NCBI RefSeq assembly: GCF_003010935.1 | Contig: NZ_PGGN01000003.1 | Coordinates: forward strand, 372,001 to 436,000 | Source of the DNA: Phyllobacterium endophyticum | Lineage (GTDB): Bacteria; Pseudomonadota; Alphaproteobacteria; Rhizobiales; Rhizobiaceae | Length of the DNA stretch: 64,000 nt | Direction: 5' to 3' | Shown here: positions 8,869 through 17,036 of the stretch, piece by piece | How the letters are laid out: each line of letters opens with the position of its first letter | Position numbering within the stretch: the stretch's first letter is position 1 | Translations under genes and position numbers: made by a program | Notes under the pieces: generated by a model | What the model was told of the DNA's origin: nothing | The model's input: only the letters and a program-made list of their open reading frames with translations | The model's database searches: none

Positions 8869-10215
8869 ATGGGTATTGAATTACTGTCCATAGGGCTGCT
8901 TGTTGCCATGTTTATCATTGCGACCATCCAGCCAATCAACATGGGCGCACTGGCGTTTGCCGGCGCCTTTGTGCTGGGCTCGCTGATCATCGGGATGAAA
9001 ACCAGCGACATTTTCGCCGGCTTTCCAAGTGATTTGTTCTTGACGCTCGTCGCCGTCACCTACCTGTTTGCCATAGCCCAGATCAACGGCACGATCGACT
9101 GGCTCGTCGAATGTGCCGTTCGCCTGGTGCGCGGGCGGATCGGCTTGATTCCCTGGGTAATGTTCCTCGTCGCCGCTATCATCACTGGTTTCGGCGCTCT
9201 TGGGCCTGCAGCGGTCGCCATCCTCGCACCCGTCGCCTTAAGCTTTGCCGTGCAATACCGCATCAGTCCGGCGATGATGGGCTTGATGGTGATTCATGGC
9301 GCGCAGGCCGGCGGCTTTTCGCCGATCAGCGTCTATGGCGGCATAACCAATCAGATTGTCGCAAAGGCAGGCTTGCCTTTCGCACCAACATCGCTGTTTC
9401 TCTCCAGCTTCTTCTTTAATCTCGCGATTGCCGTCCTGGTTTTCTTGGTTTTCGGCGGCGCAAAGGTAATGAAACAAAAAACTGCATCATTCGGCCCCTT
9501 GCCCGAACTGCACCCCGAAGGCGTATCGGCGTCGATCAGGGGTCATGGCGGCACACCTGCCAAACCGATCAGGGAGCATGCTTACGGCACGGCCGCTGAC
9601 ACAGCGGCAACGTTGCGCCTGACCAATGAGAGAATTTTCACCTTGATCGGCCTGACGGCGCTTGGCATCGGCGCCCTGGTTTTCAAGTTCAACGTTGGTC
9701 TGGTGGCGATAACAGTTGCCGTCATGCTTGCGCTGCTGTCGCCGGAGACCCAGAAAGCGGCAATCGACAAGGTAAGCTGGTCGACCGTGCTGCTGATCGC
9801 CGGCATTATCACCTATGTCGGGGTCATGGAGAAGGCTGGAACGGTCGACTATGTGGCGAACGGCATATCCAGTCTCGGCATGCCGCTCTTGGTGGCGCTC
9901 CTGCTTTGCTTCACCGGTGCCATCGTCTCAGCCTTTGCCTCCTCGACCGCGCTGCTCGGTGCGATCATCCCGCTCGCGGTTCCGTTTCTCCTGCAAGGGC
10001 ACGTCAGCGCCATCGGCGTGGTCGCGGCGATCGCGATCTCGACCACAATCGTCGACACCAGTCCATTTTCCACCAATGGTGCGCTTGTCGTCGCCAATGC
10101 ACCGGATGACAAGCGAGAACAGGTGCTGCGGCAGCTGCTGATCTACAGCGCCCTGATCGCCATCATTGGACCGATCGTGGCCTGGCTGGTGTTTGTCGTG
10201 CCTGGACTGGTCTGA
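8869..10215 (+). CDS. matC: Malonate/dicarboxylate carrier MatC
   Basis: Inner-membrane secondary transporter, 448 residues with about twelve hydrophobic segments. The first 150 residues match the MatC N-terminal family, and the substrate-site region has the paired motifs GGFSPISVYGGI and DTSPFSTNGALVV typical of ion-transporter-superfamily dicarboxylate carriers. A cytoplasmic loop near residues 200-245 is polar. An ggaggga ribosome site precedes the ATG. Its place after matA and matB identifies malonate as the likely substrate. A strong terminator follows the stop. Confidence 0.92.
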   Translation: MGIELLSIGLLVAMFIIATIQPINMGALAFAGAFVLGSLIIGMKTSDIFAGFPSDLFLTLVAVTYLFAIAQINGTIDWLVECAVRLVRGRIGLIPWVMFLVAAIITGFGALGPAAVAILAPVALSFAVQYRISPAMMGLMVIHGAQAGGFSPISVYGGITNQIVAKAGLPFAPTSLFLSSFFFNLAIAVLVFLVFGGAKVMKQKTASFGPLPELHPEGVSASIRGHGGTPAKPIREHAYGTAADTAATLRLTNERIFTLIGLTALGIGALVFKFNVGLVAITVAVMLALLSPETQKAAIDKVSWSTVLLIAGIITYVGVMEKAGTVDYVANGISSLGMPLLVALLLCFTGAIVSAFASSTALLGAIIPLAVPFLLQGHVSAIGVVAAIAISTTIVDTSPFSTNGALVVANAPDDKREQVLRQLLIYSALIAIIGPIVAWLVFVVPGLV

Positions 10216-10236
10216 AAGCGGCTCACATCCTGAAAG

Positions 10237-10265
10237 CGTGCCGAATGCTCTTCGGCACGTTTCTA
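10237..10265 (+). terminator. Rho-independent terminator of the mat operon
   Basis: A perfect 9-bp stem, CGTGCCGAA (10237-10245) with TTCGGCACG (10251-10259), a 5-base loop and a following TTTCT. It lies 22 bases after the matC stop. Confidence 0.85.
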
Positions 10266-10351
10266 TCAAGGCCCACGCTGGGGTTTTGAGAACTTCGGTT
10301 TTTCGCTCGAGCGCAGGTGACGTGCTTCATTGCGCTGGAAATTATTTCACA

Positions 10352-11437
10352 CTATTTCATCAAACCTGCCGCTCGCAGTGCGTATTCTATGGCTTCCGCC
10401 GAGCGGCTTTTCGTGGGTGGAACTTGGTAATTCGGCTCCTTCAATTGTCGTGGCTCAAGGCCCACTGCTGGTTTTCGTTCCCCATCCAGCAGACCCCAGG
10501 TCATAGCGATGTGCCAAGTTGACGAAATATTCGCGTCAAGCATGAAGGGTTGCGCTCTTCCGCAACTGTTTGGTCCCGAGAGCCTGATGGGCGTTCCGTG
10601 TCCCATCCCCGCTATCGTATAAGCGTCGATAACAATGGTTCCGTTGCTATCCCTCCACTGGCGAAGAGTGTGACCATCGACGATCCTGACCACCGGTCTC
10701 TCGCCAATGGCATGTACGCTGTGCCACTGTGCAACGATCGCCTCCATATTGACAGGCAGGACGGTTTTATCTGCGTTCCCATGCCAAATGGATAGCAAAG
10801 GCCAAGGTCCCTTATGATCGGAGGCCTGTCTGACACGGTCTGCAAGTGTCTTACTATCTTCCAGACCGTGTCCTCGCATGCGATCGAAAGCTTCGGGAAT
10901 GGTTGATGCAGTTCCGTAGGGCAATCCGGCGATGATCGCACCCGCTTTGAATGTTTCGGGGTAGGTAGCCAGCATGGCCGAGGTCATGGCGCCCCCCGCG
11001 GACAAGCCGGTGATAAAGGTCCGCTGGCTATCCAGTGAGTGTTCCGCAATAACGTTTTCTATCATCTGCCTGATGGACAACACCTCTCCATGACCCCGAG
11101 TGGTTTGTGACGGGGAGAACCAGTTGAAGCAAAGGTTGGGATTGTTGACCCGCTGTTGTTCAGGGAAAAGCAAGGCAAATCCAAACCTGTCGGCAAGTGC
11201 TGACCAGCCCGAGCCGAGATCGTACTCCGCAGCCGTCTGGGTGCAGCCATGGAGAATGACCACGAGCGGAGAGTTGGCAGGAAGAGCAGCGGGTATATAC
11301 TTCCAGGCGCGCAATCTGCCTGGGTTTGATCCAAAATCCGGAAGGATGTCTAGGCGGCTGTTCGTCCTGATGTCGCCGAAGTTGTTAACGATATTCTTAA
11401 CATTCAGTCTTCGTATCGTGTCGGCGATATTCCTCAT
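10352..11437 (-). CDS. PHB depolymerase-family alpha/beta hydrolase (esterase)
   Basis: Alpha/beta-hydrolase of the LpqC / Esterase_PHB family, 361 residues. The oxyanion turn VVILHGCTQTAAEYD lies near residue 60, the nucleophile elbow GLSAGGAMTSAMLA near 144 and a late GMGHG histidine near 275. The family includes polyhydroxybutyrate depolymerases, feruloyl and acetylxylan esterases. No signal peptide is visible, so it is probably cytoplasmic and could act on storage polymer oligomers or small esters. It is a single gene, convergent with matC, with no obvious partner. Confidence 0.82.
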   Translation of the reverse strand: MRNIADTIRRLNVKNIVNNFGDIRTNSRLDILPDFGSNPGRLRAWKYIPAALPANSPLVVILHGCTQTAAEYDLGSGWSALADRFGFALLFPEQQRVNNPNLCFNWFSPSQTTRGHGEVLSIRQMIENVIAEHSLDSQRTFITGLSAGGAMTSAMLATYPETFKAGAIIAGLPYGTASTIPEAFDRMRGHGLEDSKTLADRVRQASDHKGPWPLLSIWHGNADKTVLPVNMEAIVAQWHSVHAIGERPVVRIVDGHTLRQWRDSNGTIVIDAYTIAGMGHGTPIRLSGPNSCGRAQPFMLDANISSTWHIAMTWGLLDGERKPAVGLEPRQLKEPNYQVPPTKSRSAEAIEYALRAAGLMK

Positions 11438-11852
11438 GGGCGCTCCTTCGCTTTATCCCAACCCCATTAGCATCAGCTGAAATGCTGCAAGTGCGAGAAG
11501 GTTGCTGCTTTGCACAAACAAAACGGACGGGCGCCATCCGGAGTTGCCGCTCAGGGTGGGATGAACTCACCGACCTCGTTTCCCTCACGCCGATCTCAAT
11601 TGCCAACGATTCGGAGCGAGGAGTTAAAGGCGACAGAGACAAACGCATAGTTTACCAGAGCGGCCCGATGAATGGCAGAAGACGCCACAGGCCATTTAGC
11701 GCCGACGCCGGATGGCTTGCGTTCAGCCCACCTACGACAGTTCCGTGGAGAACGCCCTGAACCGGAAGCGGACATTTATCGACTTGCTGCTTCCGCAGCC
11801 GGACTCTCCTTGCTAAAGAGCGACCAAGTTCCAACCGACCAAATGGTGTGCC
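11438..11852. other. 415-base gap between esterase and MFS genes
   Basis: Contains the divergent promoters of the flanking genes. Short open frames on both strands have no recognisable motif, ribosome site or family resemblance. I see no clear palindrome or terminator. Confidence 0.5.
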
Positions 11853-13064
11853 ATGTCAGTGAGCGTCCCACGCGAGCGCATTGTCCTTTACGCGCTCCTA
11901 ACTTCGCTGGCCGCCATCAGCATCGATGCGCTGCTTCCCGGCCTGCGCGAGGTCGGGCTGGAACTTGGCGTCGCGCCGCCTCTTTCCACCCAGCATATCG
12001 TCTCCCTTTTCGTGCTCGGGATGGTTTTCGGGGAACTGTTTCTCGGCCCCATATCGGACGCGATGGGCCGTAAGCGGGCGCTGGTGTTTGGACTGTGCAT
12101 TTACGCTATAGGCACGCTTGTGGCGCTGTTGGCGCAATCGCTGGAGGGGCTGATCCTTGGGCGCGTCCTCCAGGGTGGCGGCGTAGCGGGGCCCAAGATC
12201 GCGACCCGCGCCATGATCCGCGACCAGTTTGAGGGCGAGGCCATGGCCCGCATTATGTCCTTCCTGTTCTCGCTATTCATCCTTGTTCCCATGATCGCTC
12301 CCGCCTTGGGCCAGGCCGTGATCGCCGTGGCGGGATGGCGAGGGATGTTCGCGCTCTACCTCATTCTCGCCTCTGGGCTCGGAGCTTGGCTCGTCCTGCG
12401 TCATCCGGAAACGCTGCCGCCCGAGCGTCGCATTCCTTTTCGCCCGCATACCCTTCTCGCCAACGGACGCCGCATCCTCGCCAATCGGCGCGTCACACTC
12501 CTGATCTCGGCGACCGGCCTCGTGTTCGGGGCGCAGCTTCTCTATCTGAGCACTGCTGCTGACCTGTTTGCGGACGCCTACGGGGTTCACGACACATTCC
12601 CCCTCTACTTCGCCCTCTTGGCGGGCGGGATTGGGCTTGCCTCCTACCTCAATGGCCGGCTCGTCGGACGCTTCGGGATGGACGCCATGGCGCGTGGCGG
12701 CTTTGTCGGCCTGACGCTGGCTGGGTTGGTGCTGCTCGGTGCATGCGCAATCTCGGATGGCCATCCGCCACTCGCCATCCTCCTGGCGCTCGGTTTTGCG
12801 GCCTTCTTTGCGATCGGCATTCTCTTCGGCAACCTAAACGCCATGGCGATGCGCTCGCTGGGACAGGTCGCCGGGCTCGGCGCCTCGTTGATCGCGTCGG
12901 GATCGAGCTTGGTCGCCACGCTGTATGCGGTCGCGCTAGGCGCGCTATACGATGGTACAGTCAGTGTTCTGGCGTTCGGCATCTTCCTGGCGGGCGCCAT
13001 CTCGCTGCTGCTTGGCGAACTTTCATCTCGCAGCGCCGATACGCCCGTCATGGCAGTGCGCTAG
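11853..13064 (+). CDS. MFS transporter, Bcr/CflA drug-efflux type
   Basis: Inner-membrane proton-driven exporter, 403 residues with twelve predicted membrane helices. Signature loop motifs GPISDAMGRKRALVFGLCIY (between helices 2 and 3, residue 70) and GRVLQGGGVAGPKIATRAMI (helix 4) are those of the Bcr/CflA subfamily. The start lacks a strong ribosome site, so the exact N-terminus is uncertain. The BKACE enzyme gene starts 123 bases downstream on the same strand and may be co-transcribed. Substrate unknown; bicyclomycin/chloramphenicol-type annotations would only be family labels. Confidence 0.85.
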   Translation: MSVSVPRERIVLYALLTSLAAISIDALLPGLREVGLELGVAPPLSTQHIVSLFVLGMVFGELFLGPISDAMGRKRALVFGLCIYAIGTLVALLAQSLEGLILGRVLQGGGVAGPKIATRAMIRDQFEGEAMARIMSFLFSLFILVPMIAPALGQAVIAVAGWRGMFALYLILASGLGAWLVLRHPETLPPERRIPFRPHTLLANGRRILANRRVTLLISATGLVFGAQLLYLSTAADLFADAYGVHDTFPLYFALLAGGIGLASYLNGRLVGRFGMDAMARGGFVGLTLAGLVLLGACAISDGHPPLAILLALGFAAFFAIGILFGNLNAMAMRSLGQVAGLGASLIASGSSLVATLYAVALGALYDGTVSVLAFGIFLAGAISLLLGELSSRSADTPVMAVR

Positions 13065-13187
13065 ACAGCACGATGGCGTTTTCCCTGCGGATTGCCGCCC
13101 TATCTCGACAGCCTGCTGGCGTGGAACTACAGTCTGGCGGCAATTTGCGCAGCCTCGGGGGAGCTGATCTTCGGGAGCGGGAACCAC

Positions 13188-13913
13188 ATGATTGTTCAAG
13201 CCTGTCTTAATGGCGCACGCGCCAGCGACTTCCATCCGCGAATTCCACTCAAACTGGAAGACATGGTGCATGATAGCGCACTTAGCGTTGCCGCAGGGGC
13301 GGCTGAGCTTCATCTCCATCCGCGTACAATCGAAGGGAAGGAGAGCCTTATGGCCGTGGACGAGACCATTTTGGCTGTTCGCCGCAGCTGCCCGGGCACG
13401 CTTATTGGCGTTTCCACGGGAGCGTGGATTGAAAATGACGAAGGTCGAACACGCTCCTGCATTGGCCAATGGCGGGAGCTGCCGGATTACGCCTCTGTGA
13501 ATCTGTCGGAGCATGACGCACCTGGGATCATGGAATTGCTACGACATCGTGGCGTCGGCATAGAAGCCGGGCTCGCCTCGATCGCCGATGCCGAGCGTTT
13601 TGTAAAACTCCCCGGTCATAGTCGAGTTTTGCGTGTTCTGATAGAAATCGAAGAGCAGGCTCTGAATCTAGCCCGTCAGCTCGCTGATGATATTGCCGCC
13701 GTGCTTGATCGTGCTGGCCTGCGGCGCCCCGTTCTCCTGCATGGGGTTGATGCTACCGTGTGGCCCTTCGTCGAACTTGCATACCGACGTCGCTGGTCCA
13801 CGCGGGTCGGCCTGGAAGATGGCAAACACCTTAAGGATGGGACCATCGCGCCCGACAACGCTGCCCTTGTGGCGCAAGCCGTCAGAATTTTCCGCGGAAC
13901 GTTTGCTGGTTGA
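13188..13913 (+). CDS. BKACE-family beta-keto acid cleavage enzyme (DUF849), short form
   Basis: Zinc-dependent TIM-barrel enzyme that, in this family, condenses a beta-keto acid with acetyl-CoA to give acetoacetate and a CoA ester. The 241-residue protein starts MIVQACLNGAR after a gggagcggg site; an upstream extension of the frame is unlikely to be translated. Metal ligands are visible in AELHLHPR (near residue 45), and the late VGLEDG glutamate near 210 matches the catalytic glutamate region. At 241 residues it is shorter than the characterised enzymes (about 270-310), a recurrent short subgroup. Substrate unknown. Its neighbour is an MFS exporter. Confidence 0.8.
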   Translation: MIVQACLNGARASDFHPRIPLKLEDMVHDSALSVAAGAAELHLHPRTIEGKESLMAVDETILAVRRSCPGTLIGVSTGAWIENDEGRTRSCIGQWRELPDYASVNLSEHDAPGIMELLRHRGVGIEAGLASIADAERFVKLPGHSRVLRVLIEIEEQALNLARQLADDIAAVLDRAGLRRPVLLHGVDATVWPFVELAYRRRWSTRVGLEDGKHLKDGTIAPDNAALVAQAVRIFRGTFAG

Positions 13914-14076
13914 CCCAGCTGGTCGCCGGCACGCTGGTCCAGATACCGCTTCTTGGCACTTGTACTCTCAAGGCCATGCCCGCAAATTGGTCCGATGTTG
14001 TCATCGCTGACTGCTGCCAGGGCAGCCAGCGCGATGGTTAACCGGGCAATTACCCTGGCTTATTCCGTGCTGAGCA

Positions 14077-14985
14077 CTAAGTGTTGGTTGGACACCACCT
14101 CTGATTGCGGATGTATTCGAGGAAAGCCCGCATGGCCGCGCTGGTGTGCCGCCGGCTCGGATAATACAAATACCAGCTCGGCAGCCTTTGCTTCCACTCG
14201 CTGAGCAATTCGACAACTCTGCCCTGTTCGACGTGATCACGGACATAATCTTCAAACAGGTGAGCGACTCCAGATCCCGCCAGTGCGGCCTGCAACTCTT
14301 GATGTGCTGAACTCAGTGTCAAGCGACCATGCGGTGTAATTTCCACTTGCTCGCCAGCCTTTTCAAATTTCCACGTCACCATGGTTCCGCCGGGAAAACG
14401 GCGACGAATACAGTCGTGCTGCAAGAGATCGCGGGGTGCGTCAGGCCGCCCGCGCCTGCGAAGATAATCGGGCGAGGCCACGATCGCATACCGCAAGGCG
14501 GGACCGAGGGGCAGGGCAATCATGTCCTGGTCGAGTTGGTTCCCGAAGCGAACGCCAGCATCGAAACCCTGCTCCACAATATCGATGATAGCGGCATCGC
14601 TGACGATCTCGATGTTGACGTCGGGGTAGACTTTCATGAACTCAAAGGTCAGGGGGCATAGAACGTGGTCGGCGGCCGGACCCGGCGCGTTGACCCGCAC
14701 CGTGCCGGATGGGCGCTCGCGAAGCTGATTGAGATCGTCGATCGCTGTTCTGATATGGTGAAGTGCCGGCCTTAATTGCTCGAGAAGCTGCTCGCCTGCT
14801 TCAGTCGGCGCAACGCTCCGCGTCGTTCGGTTCAGCAGCCGGATACCTAGCGCTTCCTCGAGCACGCTGATTGACTGACTGATGGCGGATGATGAAACGC
14901 CTCTGGCGAGCGCGGCGGCTCTAAAACCACCACAGCGCACGACGTCCTCGAAGAGTTCCAGGCTGTCAAGGCGTAGTGGCCGCAT
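14077..14985 (-). CDS. LysR-family transcriptional regulator
   Basis: DNA-binding regulator, 302 residues. The N-terminal helix-turn-helix spans roughly residues 3-60 (LELFEDVVRCGGFRAAALAR, then SSAISQSISVLEEALG and RLLNRTTRSVAPTEAGEQLL); the rest is a periplasmic-binding-like effector domain. An ATG 22 codons upstream also exists, but that extension would run through a perfect inverted repeat that looks like an operator, so I use the ATG at 14985, where the normal LysR N-terminus begins. It is divergent from the MBL-fold hydrolase gene and probably controls it. Confidence 0.87.
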   Translation of the reverse strand: MRPLRLDSLELFEDVVRCGGFRAAALARGVSSSAISQSISVLEEALGIRLLNRTTRSVAPTEAGEQLLEQLRPALHHIRTAIDDLNQLRERPSGTVRVNAPGPAADHVLCPLTFEFMKVYPDVNIEIVSDAAIIDIVEQGFDAGVRFGNQLDQDMIALPLGPALRYAIVASPDYLRRRGRPDAPRDLLQHDCIRRRFPGGTMVTWKFEKAGEQVEITPHGRLTLSSAHQELQAALAGSGVAHLFEDYVRDHVEQGRVVELLSEWKQRLPSWYLYYPSRRHTSAAMRAFLEYIRNQRWCPTNT

Positions 14986-15001
14986 TGCAAAGTCCTGCTT
15001 A

Positions 15002-15029
15002 ATAAGCTGATCCGTTTTGATCAGCTTAT
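15002..15029. promoter_or_regulatory. Perfect inverted repeat, candidate LysR operator
   Basis: Arms ATAAGCTGATC (15002-15012) and GATCAGCTTAT (15019-15029) are perfect over 11 bases around a 6-base spacer. It lies 16 bases upstream of the lysR start and 127 bases upstream of the divergent hydrolase. The lack of a T-run on either side argues against a terminator. Its centre, about 20 bp between arm midpoints, suits a dimeric regulator. Confidence 0.65.
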
Positions 15030-15155
15030 CCGCACACCGGATCTGTGTCATCCTTGCAAAACATGTCGCGAGGCGGCGTTACGAATAAAGCGGTTCGGGC
15101 CGTCGGGCTCAGGTCGACGCACCCGTGACCAGCTATTTAGAACGGGATCAGAAAT

Positions 15156-16151
15156 ATGGCTGAAATCACTCTCAATCGGAGAAAGATCATGCTGACAGCC
15201 GCATCGGCCGTGATGGGACTGGTCCTGCCGACCGGTATAGCCTTTGCGCAAGCGGCTCCAGCCCGGTTGCCGCGCGCCAAGGGGGAAAATGCCGGCCATT
15301 ATCGCTTTCGCGTTGGCGACATCTCAGCGACCGTTCTGAGCGACGGGTTGATCGGCGGCCCTGCGCGGGTCTACGCCAGTGATGCGCCAGAGGCAGATCT
15401 GCAGGATGTTCTTAGGCGCGCCTTCCTGCCGACCGATCGCCTGACGCTGAATCTCAACACGCTTGTTATCGAAACGAGTGGCAGGCGGGTCCTCCTTGAA
15501 GCCGGAGCCGGGCAGACCATGGGTCCGCAAGGCGGCCGCATCTTCGAGAACCTTGCCGCCATTGGTTTACAAGCTGAGGACATCGACGTTGTGGTGGTCT
15601 CCCACACGCACCCGGACCATGTCGGCAACCTTCGAACCGCGGACGGCGGCAAGGCATTTCCACGGGCAACAGTCTTTGCGCCCCGCGCTGATTGGGACTT
15701 CTTCGTCCGCAACGATCCGGACCTTTCCTATATGCCGGTGCCCGAGGATTTCCGCCGCAATTTCGCAGCCGCCATCAGGCGCAGCGTCGAACCCGTCACC
15801 CACGGTATCGAGCTATATGAAGCCGGCGTGCAGATTGTCCCTGGGCTGACCACGCTGCCGGCATTCGGCCACACCCCCGGCATGGCGAACTTCCTTGTTC
15901 AATCCGGGAACGATCAGCTCCTGCTGACGGCCGATCTCGCCTACCACCCGATCGTCAATGTCGACCGGCCATGGGTACCAGGACCAGATCGCGACAAAGA
16001 TGCCGCCCTCGCATCGCGCCGCCGCATCTTCGACATGGCGGCGGCAGACCGGCTCCTCGTTCTCGGCTTCCACTATCCATTCCCCGGCCTTGGCCGAATG
16101 CTCAAGACGGATGCCGGCTACGCTTGGGTCCCGGTTAGCTGGCAGTTCTAA
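15156..16151 (+). CDS. Exported metallo-beta-lactamase-fold hydrolase
   Basis: MBL-fold hydrolase of 331 residues. The metal-binding motif SHTHPDHVGN is near residue 148, with later ligands expected in FGHTPG (near 238) and a downstream aspartate in LLTADLAYH. The N-terminus LNRRKIMLTAASAVMG followed by a hydrophobic run ending AFAQA looks like a twin-arginine signal, so the protein is probably folded in the cytoplasm and exported. The family includes quorum-quenching lactonases and methyl-parathion hydrolases; which ester or lactone is cut cannot be told. The divergent LysR gene is the likely regulator. Confidence 0.85.
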   Translation: MAEITLNRRKIMLTAASAVMGLVLPTGIAFAQAAPARLPRAKGENAGHYRFRVGDISATVLSDGLIGGPARVYASDAPEADLQDVLRRAFLPTDRLTLNLNTLVIETSGRRVLLEAGAGQTMGPQGGRIFENLAAIGLQAEDIDVVVVSHTHPDHVGNLRTADGGKAFPRATVFAPRADWDFFVRNDPDLSYMPVPEDFRRNFAAAIRRSVEPVTHGIELYEAGVQIVPGLTTLPAFGHTPGMANFLVQSGNDQLLLTADLAYHPIVNVDRPWVPGPDRDKDAALASRRRIFDMAAADRLLVLGFHYPFPGLGRMLKTDAGYAWVPVSWQF

Positions 16152-16583
16152 CCAGGAGCGAGCGCTTGCGCACAGGAGGCGCCGATGCTACCGCTGACAC
16201 GCGCCTGGGACGACGGAGACGAAGCCCGGCCCGCCCGCGAGGCCGGATCGTACTTCAAGCACAATTCACCGTTGAGACAGGATCTTTATCTGGACGCGCC
16301 CCGGGGCGAGCGCAGACTCGTCCGACCACCATCATCGACCAGCTTGGCCGCTAAAGCGGCCGCCGCGCCCGTCGGTCAGATGGTGAACGCGGGAAGCCGG
16401 GCCTTTTCCGGCGGGAACGGTTGACAGCTGTCAACGTAATTGCGTCGAGGCAACAACGCCTGGGGAATTGCCAAAGCCCTCGCGTGGCGCATCTGTTTAT
16501 GCGATCCTGCCTCCCAGTTTACATTTCTACTACTCCAGATCGCATTTTGGTGCGCATCTCATCCAGGCTCGATCGGGACTCAA
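16152..16583. other. 432-base gap with two palindromes
   Basis: No convincing gene. A 79-residue open frame (16185-16424) has a ribosome-site-like aggagg but no recognisable family. A GGCCGC/GCGGCC hairpin at 16346-16361 lacks a T-run. A perfect 16-base palindrome follows at 16420-16435. Missing N-terminal sequence of the AraC gene downstream suggests rearrangement here. Confidence 0.5.
16420..16435. promoter_or_regulatory. Perfect 16-base palindrome, candidate operator
   Basis: GTTGACAGCTGTCAAC is fully self-complementary and includes a TTGACA -35-like hexamer on each strand. The form is typical of TetR- or GntR-type operators. It lies 148 bases before the AraC fragment. No TetR gene is present nearby, so the cognate regulator is unknown. 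Confidence 0.55.
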
Positions 16584-17036
16584 ATGGCCGATGACACGTT
16601 TGCCAGCCTCACGCATGGCTCCTCACCGAAAAGTCCGTCGGAGGCGATGACCACCGCAGGCAATGCGTGCATGGATTTGCAACCCTCTCAATGCACGCAG
16701 CGGCAGCTGGCTCTTGCCGAAGACTTCATCCGCAAAAATATCTGCAATGCCATCAGCATCTCAGACATTGCCGATGCCGCCGGCATCAATGTTCGTGCCC
16801 TGCAGCGATTGTTCCGAAAATACCACGGTGTCGCGCCGATTCAGATACTGCTCAACCGCCGTATCGCAGCGGCACATGAAATAATCGGCCGCGGGCATGC
16901 GACTTCGGTGCGCGATCTGGCAGCGAAGCTTCATTTCTCCAATCCGGGCCGGTTCTCAAAACTCTACCGCCGGACTTACTCGGCAGTCCCATCCGAAAGG
17001 ATCCGCGCATTTCGGCATGGCCGCAGGGACTCGTAA
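16584..17036 (+). CDS. AraC-type DNA-binding domain protein, lacking the usual N-terminal domain
   Basis: About 150 residues from the ATG at 16584. The C-terminal 100 residues form the two helix-turn-helix motifs of AraC regulators: AISISDIADAAGINVRALQR near residue 55 and TSVRDLAAKLHFSNPGRFSK near 110, ending in the YRRTYSAVPSERIR motif. Full-length family members have about 300 residues with an effector domain in front; here only some 40 unrelated residues precede it. The frame is open back to a TTG at 16440 without adding a domain. It may be a truncated remnant or a stand-alone DNA-binding protein. Its 3' end overlaps the convergent LacI gene by 61 bases, itself unusual. Confidence 0.65.
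   Translation: MADDTFASLTHGSSPKSPSEAMTTAGNACMDLQPSQCTQRQLALAEDFIRKNICNAISISDIADAAGINVRALQRLFRKYHGVAPIQILLNRRIAAAHEIIGRGHATSVRDLAAKLHFSNPGRFSKLYRRTYSAVPSERIRAFRHGRRDS

Noticed and set aside
16185-16424. 79-residue open frame after the MBL hydrolase
   Set aside because: A weak ribosome site exists, but there is no family resemblance and the frame crosses hairpins.
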